Source of the DNA: Doryteuthis pealeii
Taxonomy: Eukaryota > Mollusca > Cephalopoda > Myopsida > Loliginidae
Assembly (NCBI GenBank): GCA_023376005.1
Contig: CM042141.1
Span: 99,409,097-99,473,096 of the forward strand
Direction of reading: 5' to 3'
Length of the DNA stretch: 64,000 nucleotides
Numbering within the stretch: the first letter of the stretch is position 1; each line of letters starts with the position of its first letter. Positions 54,966 to 64,000 of the stretch are shown here, piece after piece. A program made the position numbers and the translations under genes. The notes under the pieces are model-generated. The model was not told the origin of the DNA, did no database searches, and was given only the letters and a program-made list of their open reading frames with translations.

Positions 54966-55489
54966 TATATCTGGGATGTTGATATGAAAAAGATAAGGCT
55001 CTGTAAGGTCATCCAGTATCAGTAAGGAGGTTATGACGTTTCTTGAAAGAGTTTTAAAAAACACTCTGAAAAGGCACCTCTATTAAAGAACATGTTCTAG
55101 AGTAGCAACTGCTACGTGTCTAGCTATATTACTGACCAAAATTTGATACAAATAAAATTGTGAAGGGTTTCCTTGAAATCAGGACTGCTGATACGTGATG
55201 GTATCAGCACCGTTGACAGACTTCAAAAGACGCCTGACATTATAATGTAGTACAATTCTTCCAATAGAAAGTCTGCTGGTGAACTTTGGATTTTCAGTTG
55301 TAATAATACTATTGTTTTAATTACCAAACTGAATAATAAAAAGTCATTTAGAAAGGCCACAGCTGTGAGGTTTCCTCAACAGGAAAAGGCCAGAACAGTT
55401 GAAAAACTCAAAGAAAAAAATTAAACAAGGGTGAGTCAAAAGTTTTGCAATATTTTGGTATATGCTAGTTTGTGGTGTGTATATATATT

Positions 55490-55870
55490 TACCATCTCCT
55501 TCACACGAGCAGGATGTGACACAAGGTCAATTTCTTAAGTGCAGTTTAACAGGTTTGAATTCAGGATTTTACTTCTCTTAGACTGGTTACCTAACCAAGG
55601 TTAAAGAGCCCAGGCTGCCCTGAACTGAAGCGTGGTTATGTACTGGGTAGAGTTGCAGGAAATGGACTCATCAACCCGAGTTCCATTCTTGGACAAAGCC
55701 ACAGTTCACATAGCACTAATACTCTTGGGAAAGGTATGAATCCAACTATTCTGCCTCCAGCTATGGGTAAATAGTAGGGCCGACTGGGCTCTTTAACCTT
55801 GGTTAGACAATCAGTCTAGGAGAAGAAAAACTCTGAATTCAAACCTGGTCACTACTAGAATAGGCCCAGG
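55490..55870. repeat. Two SINE family D copies, head-to-head
   Basis: 55490-55625 is minus (tail CACACGAGCAGGATGTGACA first); 55630-55870 is plus (AATACTCTTGGGAAAGGTAT, GGCCGACTGGGCTCTTTAAC). Confidence 0.72.
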
Positions 55871-56424
55871 CCTACTTAGTGATCTATTTTAATTTTTTTA
55901 AATTTAAAAAAAAAAAGAAAGAAATACATGTTAATCCATTCCAGCTCCCTCAAAAAAAAAAAGAAAAGAAAACACCCTATTTTTTGTTACATTTTTGTTA
56001 CATTTTTTTAAAATAAGAAAAATATCAGTGTATCTTAGAAGAACAATAAGATATAATGTAATGAATTCTGTTCTGTACTATGTTTTAATATTTATTTTTT
56101 ATAGATAATATTTTACTTTGCCATAATAAATTTGGGTAATTTTCACTTTTAGTTGTTAAAATTCCTAGCATAAAATTGTGTCTGCGCATTATCTGAAATG
56201 AACTTAATTGTTATTAAGAACACATTTTATCATATTTTTGTGTTAAAGCATGCACTTGTATTGTTTTCAAAAAGTTTCTAAGATTTGTGTATTTTGTACA
56301 AAGACTTTGAAAATGGCTACCGGCTTATTTCAAAGTGAAAGTCAAGGGAGGTTACTCTAATTGCCTTATTTGCTAGGAATTTTAACAACTAAAGGTGAAA
56401 ATTACCTAAATTTGGAAAAAAATT

Positions 56425-56578
56425 TTTTTTTTGTGAACTTATTAACATAAGCATATCTGAAGCTAACTTGTATCTCAAATTTTAGCTCTCAATACAAAGC
56501 AAAAAATCGACCAAGTGACAGCTTGTAACTTGAAAAAGTCATAAGTTGGGGTATTCATAAGTTAAGGTACCAGTGTAT
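56425..56578 (-). repeat. pogo/Tigger terminal fragment
   Basis: TATCTCAAATTTTAGCTC, GTCATAAGTTGG and AAGTTAAGGTACCAGTG resemble the Tigger ends at 46.5 and 25.4 kb. Confidence 0.5.
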
Positions 56579-56814
56579 TTCAAAAAGGAAAAAAAATACT
56601 CAAGAATTATATCTCATGGCTAGAAAATCAGTATCTTAAATCCATTAAAATTAAAAGATTAAAATTAAAATTTAAAACTGACACATTATCCATATTCATA
56701 AAATGATTGAAATTTGTGATGCTATCATTTCAAAATGGCTGGTCTGGATCAATTTTGATGACATTTGAACACAGGAGGTAACTGCCTGGAATTAGATAGT
56801 TAAACATTACAAAT

Positions 56815-57368
56815 ACAAGGGTCATTCAAAAAAATATAAAGGGAATCTTTTTTTAAATAAATATTTTTTCAGAATTTATTTCCATAAATGTAAACTCTGC
56901 ATTGTTTTGAAAATGGTTTATAGCAAAACTTATTTCAATCTTGCAAAAGTATTTCTTTTTGAGGCTGTTGGAAATGGCAGCAAAATCAAACAGAGGCTCT
57001 AGGCTTGAACAGAGGTCTGTCATCAAAATTCTTGGTGGCTGAGAAGTGAAAACATTGTGAAATATACATAAGAGTGTACAACATGTACAGAGAAGCATTT
57101 TTTAGTCAAAATGATTTTTACAAATAAACTAAACATGGGTTTGCCACTATGAGCCTAAGTTGAAAAAACAGTCAATCGAGTAGAAACATACTGACTCTCC
57201 GGTAAAGAAAAAGTTCTGGGTGCAGTGGTCAGTAAAGAAGATCATGCTGACAGTCTTCTGGGACATAAAAGGACCCATCAATATTAATATCCTTGAAAAA
57301 GATGCAAATTCAAACAGTGCATCCTATTGCCAACTGCTAATGCAAAATTCCCCTTATTTATTGAATGA

Positions 57369-57375
<7 letters not shown>
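56815..57375 (+). pseudogene. mariner-like transposase, internally deleted
   Basis: A start-like frame reads MAAKSNRGSRLEQRSVIKIL, the mariner N-terminus. A large internal deletion follows, then the catalytic end region: WVCHYEPKLKKQSIE, stop, KHTDSPVKKK, and IMLTVFWDIKGPININILEK. The D of TVFWD is a catalytic-triad position. Stops show it is inactive. It ends at a TA run (57377). Confidence 0.82.
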
Positions 57376-57403
<28 letters not shown>

Positions 57404-57414
57404 CAGCTATACTC

Positions 57415-57580
57415 CTTCCAGTTATGGGTAAATAATAGGAAAGACTGGGCTCTTTAATCTTTGTATGATTTCAGTCTAGGAGAAGGAAAACTCTGAATTC
57501 AAACTTGTTAAACTCTGCTTTAGAAATTGACCTTATGTCACATCCTGCTGATGCGGAGGGGGTGGGGTGGGGTGGCAAAT
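57415..57580 (+). repeat. tRNA-derived SINE family D, 5'-truncated
   Basis: GTTATGGGTAAATAATAGGA through TATGTCACATCCTGCTGATG. Confidence 0.72.
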
Positions 57581-57605
57581 ATATAATGGTTACACATTTT
57601 GTGGG

Positions 57606-57872
57606 GAAACACTTAGTTCAGCAGTCTTGGATATTGGTGCTTCTAGAACCGTTTTTGAAACAAAATACTATGAGCGTTTTTTGGAAGCATTTCAAAAACA
57701 ATTGAGAAAGAAAATAAACATCCTGGAAAAATTGGGAACTTACAAATTTGGTAATTGCGTGGAGGCCCTCGGTCAACTGTCTTCAACTTTAAGCCAGCAA
57801 AGGATAGGATCCAAAATCCTTTTGAAGGGTTTAGCGGGAAAAATTTTTTATTGGTTGAAAAACATTAAATAG
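57606..57872 (+). pseudogene. Retropepsin-like (aspartic protease) open frame, retroelement fragment
   Basis: An uninterrupted frame reads LSSAVLDIGASRTVFETKYY, then YKFGNCVEALGQLSSTLS. This follows the retroelement protease pattern hhDTGA(S)...FKFG. The active-site Thr is Ile (DIGAS), which should impair activity. The frame stops at 57870-57872. No reverse transcriptase lies nearby, so it is a fragment of an LTR-type or related element. Confidence 0.55.
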
Positions 57873-58254
57873 AGTATATCTTTAATTGTTTATATTTAAT
57901 GTTTTTCGACCGGAAGTTTTGCTGGAGCCTATGCGTACAACCATGTTAATTTGGTCACTTCGTTTTAGGGTACTGTTGAGTTAACTTCTGCTTGGCGCCG
58001 CAACTTGTGTTTTGTTTTGTTTTTAAATTTGTTTTGTTGGTGAGTGGATGTATTGTGAAGTAAAGATTATGAATTATAAGAGATATCTATTTCTGTTATA
58101 ACAACTATACACTGTAACTTTGCCTTGTATCATTAAAAAATTAATCTTTTGTTGCATTCTGCTCATGCGGAGGTATTTGGCAAATGTTGGATTATACTCT
58201 AGGTATAAGCTGTACAAACAACCACCATTTACATCTATAGATTATTCAAAGCAG

Positions 58255-58305
58255 GAGGAGCTGGATTGACCTTTTTTTTTTCATTGGTCAATCCAGCTCC
58301 TGTAG
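58255..58305. repeat. Short perfect hairpin
   Basis: AGGAGCTGGATTGACC is mirrored by GGTCAATCCAGCTCCT around a T-rich loop. Confidence 0.85.
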
Positions 58306-58395
58306 GATGCCAAATATGTATTTAATGTCATTGATAAATTGTCCTAAAATTACTTGCCTAATAGATTGCCTCATAGAAGGACAAACGGATCAACA

Positions 58396-58605
58396 AGACA
58401 AGGATTAAAACTGATACTACATCTTTCTACTTCAAGGACCAATGGATCAAAGACAAGGATTAAAACTGATACTACATCTTTCTACTTCAAGGACCAAGAT
58501 CAAAAGGCAAGGATTAAAACTGATACTACATCTTTCTACTTCAAGGATCAATGGATCAACAGACAGGGATTAAAACTGATACTACATCTTTCTACTTCAA
58601 GGAAT
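58396..58605. repeat. Tandem repeat, four units of ~55 bp
   Basis: Units start ACAAGGATTAAAACTGATAC near 58398, 58453, 58507 and 58563, each with CATCTTTCTACTTCAAGGA. They stay open in one frame but resemble no protein family. Confidence 0.92.
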
Positions 58606-58751
58606 AAATCACCACAAATAATATCCACTGTGAAACTGCACTCAATACAAAAGTGGAACTAAATGGGGACTAGAATCGTAACAATAAATTCAGAAAATCT
58701 TTTTTTTAATGCAGAATACAATGGCATCAATTGAAATGTCCATATCTCCAC

Positions 58752-59025
58752 ATTATGGTCTTGTCACGGTGAAAGCACCTGTTCCTGAATGATCATAGAA
58801 GTTAAGCAGCAATGAACTTGTTCAATACTTAGATGTGTGACCACTTAAACAACAGCAGGTACTGTAAGCAACCTGAGTCCTTTGTTTATCAAAAATGACT
58901 TGATTTGGCACATCATCATTGGGGTGGCCTAAAGTCAGTATTAGCCAGACAGTGAGGGAGTCTATCCCCTTTTCACTAGCGCTATGACCCAAAAAGGGTT
59001 GATATGCCATAAAACAAAACAACCA
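58752..59025 (+). repeat. 5S-rRNA-derived SINE interrupted by a SINE E fragment
   Basis: GAATGATCATAGAAGTTAAG, CAGCAATGAACTTGTTCAAT and ACTTAGATGTGTGACCAC are 5S-like. Its tail (GATTTGGCA ... TGACCCAAAAAGGGTTGATA) is split at 58918-58982 by an antisense piece of SINE E (GGGTGGCCTAAAGTCAGTAT). Confidence 0.85.
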
Positions 59026-59469
59026 ATCATATATCCATATTTGTTATCATGGTTGTGTACATGAATTATCTTTACGTTTTTTGTTTTTTTTTCATTTGTT
59101 TTTTTTGTTTTTTCGTTTTTTTTCTCGCAGACCTTTTCATTATGATTGAGTTTCAATTTTAGAAAAAGGCAAAATTATTCAAATATAATTGAAATTTAAT
59201 TGAATTAATTGTGTTGGTTTGTCAAAACTGATCTCCTCATCTGTTGTTTTGCTTTTCTACGTTTCGTCATGACCGTCTTTATGTAATTTGGGGTGTGATA
59301 AAAAAAGTATCAAGACTGAAGCTTTTGATTTTATTTTTTTTGATTTTAAAATTTAAAATTTAAATGAAGATGCATATGCAGCTGTACAATTCATATAATG
59401 AAATTATTTCTGGACATTTTGAATTTGTCTCAATCAATCTGATTGGTTGATTGGTTGATTGGCTGGTTC

Positions 59470-59660
59470 TTTTGTTTTACAGCAATATCAAAACTTTCAG
59501 GTCATTTGATGCAAAAACAAGTCACTTTGATATCAGGTTGCTTACAGTAGCTGCTGTTGCTTAAATGGTCAACCAATTAAGTATTAAAGAATCTCATCAC
59601 TGCTTAACTTCGGTGGTAAAGCGGGAATTGGTGTGTTCAATGTGACTTGACCGTAAACTG
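59470..59660 (-). repeat. 5S-rRNA-derived SINE, minus copy
   Basis: Minus strand: GCAGTGATGAGATTC after CACCGAAGTTAA, then TTGGTTGACCATTTAAGCAA. Tail diverged. Confidence 0.75.
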
Positions 59661-59694
59661 ATCAGTCTGTACTAATTTGAAAAAAAAAATTACA

Positions 59695-60120
59695 GAGACA
59701 TTTTGGACAAAATGTTTTTGTGAAACACGAGCTTAAGCAAGTGCAACACTCTCCATACTCACCAGACCTAGTTTTCAAATTCATTCAAATAGACTTATAT
59801 TTATTATAAACATTAATTGTTAAAAAGTAGTCAAAGAGTTAAAAACTTTAAAAGCTAGTAAATTTTCAAAAATTGATATGTTAAAAGTGAAGCTCTAGTA
59901 TCCAGTTATTAAACACAGAAAAAAAATTGGTGGCTATAGTTCTACCTGTCCTTGACTTATTGAATGACATAAAAAAAAAAGAAGACAATTGATGAATTTC
60001 CATAAGAGGATAATTGAAATTGGTTATGTTATTATTTCCCAATGAGCGAGTTGGACTGATTTTGATTACATTTTGGATAGACGATCCATTTGGATACAAG
60101 GAATTTAATAATTAAACATT
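59695..60120 (+). pseudogene. mariner/Tc1-type transposase relic
   Basis: One frame reads FVKHELKQVQHSPYSPDL, the signature before the third catalytic residue in mariner-type transposases. Downstream sequence is too decayed to follow. Confidence 0.55.
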
Positions 60121-60124
60121 GTGA

Positions 60125-60735
60125 AATTTGAATTTTCAGCCTGTCCAATGAGGAAAAGAAAAGAAAGGAAGGAAGTAATGAAGAAGAAATGAAAGAAAGG
60201 AAATAATTAAGAAGGGAAAGAAAATAATAAAGAAGAAAAGTAGGAAGAAGGAAATAATGAAGAGAAAAAATAATAAAATAAAGAAGTAATTCAGAAGAGA
60301 AGAAAAGATAGAAAGGAAAGAAAGGAAGTAATTAAGAAAAGAAAAAAAGAAAGAAAGGGAATAAAAAAGTAATTAAGAAGAAAAGAAAAGAAAGAAAGGT
60401 GGTATTGGAGAAGAAAAGAAAGAAAAGAAAGAAATAATGAAGAAGAAAAAAAAAAAAAGTAGTTAAGAGAGAAGAAAAGAAAGAAAGGGAAGTAATGAAG
60501 AAGAAAAGAAGAAAAGAAAGAAATAATGAAGATGAAAAAAAAAGAAGAAAAAAGAAATTAAGAAGAAAAGAAAAAAAAGAAATATTGAAGAAAAAAAGAA
60601 AAAAGAGAGAAAGGAAAGAAAAGAAGTAATGAAGAAGAAAAGAAAGAAAGAAGGAAATAATGAAGACAAAAAAAGAAGAAATTAAGAAGAGAAGAAAAAA
60701 AAGAAAAGAAAAGAAAAGGGAGGATAAATATGAGA
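60125..60735. repeat. ~610-bp polypurine tract (GAAA/GAAG)n
   Basis: The plus strand is nearly all A and G with rare T, in units such as AAGAAGAAAAGAAAG and GAAAGGAAGTAATGAAG. The purine-rich region continues weakly to ~60890. Confidence 0.95.
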
Positions 60736-61149
60736 GATGGTGGGAGAAAGGAGAGAAAATAAATGACTAAGAAATAAAGAAGAAAATTAAATTAATAAAA
60801 AAAAAGAAATGTACAAAAAATGGAAATGCAAAAAAAAAAAAAAAAAAAGGTATAGGGAGATAAAGAGAGAGAGAAGGGGTGATAATTTGAAACAGAGGCT
60901 TGCGGGGAGAATCTATGGCCCAATGTTAATTCAGCATAGAGATATAACTCTCCTCCTCCACCACCACCACTACCACCTGCTAACATAAAAGAATATGTAG
61001 TTTATATCACAATGAAATCTACTCTGATTGGGTAACTATTACCAAGTCAACAACTATGCAAACTAGAATTAACTTCTAGCGCCATCTATATTGATAAACT
61101 CCAAACTGGCTATTAATAAAGAGGAGGTAACTCACTATCAACAGGCATT

Positions 61150-61850
61150 AACATAAATTTCCTTGATAGTCATCACTCTTGGCAAGTCTTCTAGTCAGCA
61201 TCCAGTGTCTGTACAGAGCTGATGAGTGTAAGTTTTTTATGGTTTGCCTATACTGTTGGGTCCATGTGTAGGAGACCATGTTACTCATGAGTTTGTTCTT
61301 ACTTCTCCAGCAGTGCCCAGTATTTCTTATTTGGATGGTTAGTGAGATGGGAGGCAAGTGGCCATACAGCTGCTGTTTTGTAGGATGCTATTTCCAGGAT
61401 TTGTTCAAAACACCACACAGCATCTTGTGTAGTTCCCATCAAGATTTAAATACAAAACAGAGTTCATAGGAGAACGTCAATTATGAGTTCCTCCCTACTT
61501 CTCCAGCAATGCCCAGCATGTCTTATTTGTTTTACTTGGATGGGTTGTGAGATGGGAGGTAAGTGGCCGTACAGCTGCTGTTTTCTAAGGTGCTGCTTCT
61601 AGGATTTGTTCAAAACAACAAGCAGCATCCTTATATTGTTCCCATCTAAATATTTCTCAAAGTTTTTCATTAGACTCCAAGTAGTGCAACCATACAGTAT
61701 TACTGACATGCCTACAGTTTGGAAGAATTCCTGTTTTATTCAATCGGAGAGATTAGATTTCCATATGATTGGTAACCCATTAATAGCCATCCATGTCTTA
61801 CTTATTGCCATCACTTTCAGTAGATGAGATATTGCTACCGAGGTATATGA
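61150..61850 (-). pseudogene. RTE-like LINE relic with a tandem internal duplication
   Basis: Minus-strand frames give MPPISLTIQIRNTGHCWRSK and NKLMSN, homologous to the 6.4-6.8 kb copy. 61300-61440 and 61490-61650 are two copies of one ~150-base segment (ACTTCTCCAGCA.TGCCCA, AGCTGCTGTTTT, AGGATTTGTTCAAAACA). Confidence 0.78.
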
Positions 61851-62110
61851 CCTTGTCAACTAATTTCAGGGTTTTATCACAACTGGTGCTGTGGACAAGG
61901 ATTTAAGGAAAGGGGATGGTTAAAGAGAATGTATACTTCTGAATTGTTAGGGTGGTTAAAATTCCCTTGTGTTCATTGGGGGTGGGGTGAAATCTTGGAG
62001 GGAGCTGAAAAAGTCCTCCTGATTGTTGAGTCAGAAATTCCCCCAAAGATCATTACCAGTGAAGCAAAGTCAAAGAGCTGAACCCAACAGTACTATATAT
62101 ATATTTTTGT

Positions 62111-62131
62111 TGTGTGTGTGTGTGTGTGTGT
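62111..62131. repeat. (TG)n microsatellite
   Basis: Short TG run next to a TA run. Confidence 0.85.
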
Positions 62132-62904
62132 TTGTATTGCAAGGGGTGAGTATCCCCCCCCCATACCATTGTTTCTTTTGCCTTTTTTTAAAACATTCCT
62201 AGAGTGTTCCTTTCAGTTTCCTGTTGAAGTTTATGTTGACTTTTTTGTATATAAGGTGTGTGCTAGATGCCCACACTTATTTATAGACTCGGCAATAATC
62301 TATACTCTTGGCCAATCACTGGCAGTACTCTGCTGCTGATATTGTTATTTATACCGGCTGTTCTGTTCATACCTACACACATTGCTTTGAACCTTTGTGG
62401 ATGACGGAACATAGGATTATATCATTGGACCTTTGACACTACGTAGGATTCCATAACTCAGGACTTATTCACTTACCAAAGGATTCCATAGCTCAGGACT
62501 TACTTTAAGTCCTTTTCAACTGGCCAAGGATGGCGGTCAGAAACTTAACAGTTTAAAACAAAAACAAAAGTTCGTTCAGTCACAATCCTTAAGAGAAAAA
62601 CGTGTATCCAACAGTTCCTATCTTCCTTCCTATCTTTTGTGTTTTCTTTCTTTCTTTCTTCACATGTCTGTTCACTGTCTGTTTTTCTTTTTCTTTCTTT
62701 TCTTTTCCTTTAGTGTTGACTATTTTCTATTCTTTTTCTTTTTCTTTCTCTGTTTTTTTTCTTCTTCGGTTTCTTCTTTGTCTTCCTCTTCTTCCTATCG
62801 TCCTATGATGTAACCGCTATTCAGGTGAATCCTGGTCACAGCACCTGATCTGCACTCAACACCTTCGTTGCACAATGTCTATTACCCCAACATTGTAATA
62901 TTCT

Positions 62905-63062
62905 GTGCTGGCCGATTCGAAGGGTATGAGCTAGAGACAGGTTCACAAGGATAAAAAAAAGCACAACAGAAAGTTTGATGACAGGGTGTTAATGGAAGAG
63001 GAAGTTGTGACACTTTGTGCAGTTTGTGGTGAAGCAGAGGACACTTAAGCCTATGATGTCAG
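62905..63062. repeat. Dispersed repeat, copy 2
   Basis: Partner of 2810-2968 (TTCTGTGCTGGCCGATTCGA, GTGACACTTTGTGCAGTTTG). Confidence 0.8.
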
Positions 63063-63815
63063 CTGACACTTCATGCATTGAGTACATATTAAACTTTATC
63101 AAACTTGAACAATATTTTTCAAATGATTAACTGTTTTCATCAAATCAATGATATAATTTATCTATTTAGAATTGTAGAAAAAGTTATTTTTCTTTTATGG
63201 TTGCTTTTCACTGGATTTTGCAACTAATTTTTGATTATTCACAAATTTATTTCCAAGTTATAAAAATTGTAATTGTACAAAAAAATTGTAGCAAAAAATC
63301 ACAAAGAAAATTAAAGAAGTGCTAGATCATCTGCATAGTCTGCATCTGTGATAGTTTCTACTGGATATCATCTAGTTGAAAAAGGAGCCTTGGAATTATT
63401 TCAAAAGTCTAATTGCTTGTGAATAAGGATCTTGAATATTCACTTATTCAAAACAAAAAGAAAAAAAAAAAAAGAAAGAAATTCAAAGCTTTAGGATACC
63501 CAACGAGTATCAAAATTCCTTTGTTGTGTTCATCCTTGGATTTTTCCCAGAAGGAAAAGAAGAAAACTAAAATAGAGTTAGTGATAAACAGGAAGAAAGT
63601 TTTAATCTAAACATTAATGAGACGGAAAAGTGATAGCAAAATTGGTTGAATGTTGATATGACGCAGGATTATTTCTTGATGCCTCATTTGGACATACAGA
63701 AAACAGCACACAAATAGAAATTCAACAGACAGACAAAAACTCTCCCTCAAGCAAACATGTAAATAACTTAAGTTTTATAGGTTTTTTTTTAAAGTTTTTT
63801 TTTTATGAATATATT
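63063..63815. other. Intergenic, unassigned
   Basis: No exon or known repeat family seen. Confidence 0.3.
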
Positions 63816-63817
63816 AC

Positions 63818-64000
63818 AAATTAGACAGGAAACAGGTTTTACATAATAATACTTATTTTATTAGTTATATTCCTGTGTGCACTGGATGGCAAGCCTCTAA
63901 ATTAGTTTCACATATAGACAAATTAGACAGGAAACAGGTTTTACATAATAATACTATATTCCTGTGTTTTAAACAAATTGCACTGGATGGCAAGCCTCTA
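63818..64000. repeat. Tandem duplication, unit ~100 bp, reaching the window end
   Basis: AAATTAGACAGGAAACAGGT to GGATGGCAAGCCTCTA occurs at 63818-63900 and 63919-64000, with a small indel (TTAAACAAATT). Confidence 0.9.

Noticed and set aside
63413..63610. Lys-rich open frame near the right end
   Set aside because: Driven by a poly-A run; no homology or splice context.

Overview
This is a eukaryotic, animal nuclear window. It is AT-rich and dominated by introns, with no sign of bacterial gene organisation. The only host coding sequence I can support comes from two conserved animal genes. Both are split into small exons that can be joined by GT/AG splice sites with the reading phase kept at every junction. 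The repeat load suggests a lophotrochozoan, most likely a cephalopod mollusc: several tRNA-derived SINE families, a 5S-rRNA-derived SINE, RTE-like LINE tails, Tc1/mariner and pogo/Tigger relics, fold-back MITEs and long (TA)n runs. The species call is inference; the animal call is secure.

Minus strand, positions 1 to about 21.5 kb: the 5' part of C2CD5 (C2-domain protein CDP138). Six coding exons give the first 200 codons, that is the whole C2 domain and the start of the following region. The gene runs off the left edge. The five C2 aspartates (19, 26, 76, 78, 84) and an RxRxxS site at Ser197 fall on the same residue numbers as in the vertebrate protein. A splice acceptor lies 44 bases upstream of the ATG, so at least one non-coding exon is further up. 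A strong minus-strand donor at 21441 is the best candidate.

Plus strand, about 21.8 to 47.3 kb: a complete SIKE/FGFR1OP2-family gene, a STRIPAK-associated coiled-coil protein. Three coding exons (42315-42449, 43671-43922, 46790-47044) give 213 residues. A plus-strand donor at 21838 is a candidate end for its non-coding first exon. If so, the two genes are head-to-head with a small shared CpG-richer promoter interval near 21.5-21.8 kb, followed by a ~20.5 kb first intron.

The introns and the region from 47.3 to 64 kb are filled by repeats. They include a Tc1-type TIR element immediately after the second gene's last exon with a duplicated 5S SINE inside, complete SINEs with visible target-site duplications, decayed mariner transposases, RTE LINE 3' ends, one retropepsin-like open frame, hairpins with arms of about 38 to 130 bases, and two long strand-asymmetric purine/pyrimidine tracts. 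I saw no CRISPR array, operon, functional tRNA or rRNA gene, or convincing new multi-gene system. The most unusual material is the repeat biology: SINE families that share a 3' tail, a hairpin cluster near the putative shared promoter, and a ~300-base pyrimidine tract abutting a splice donor.
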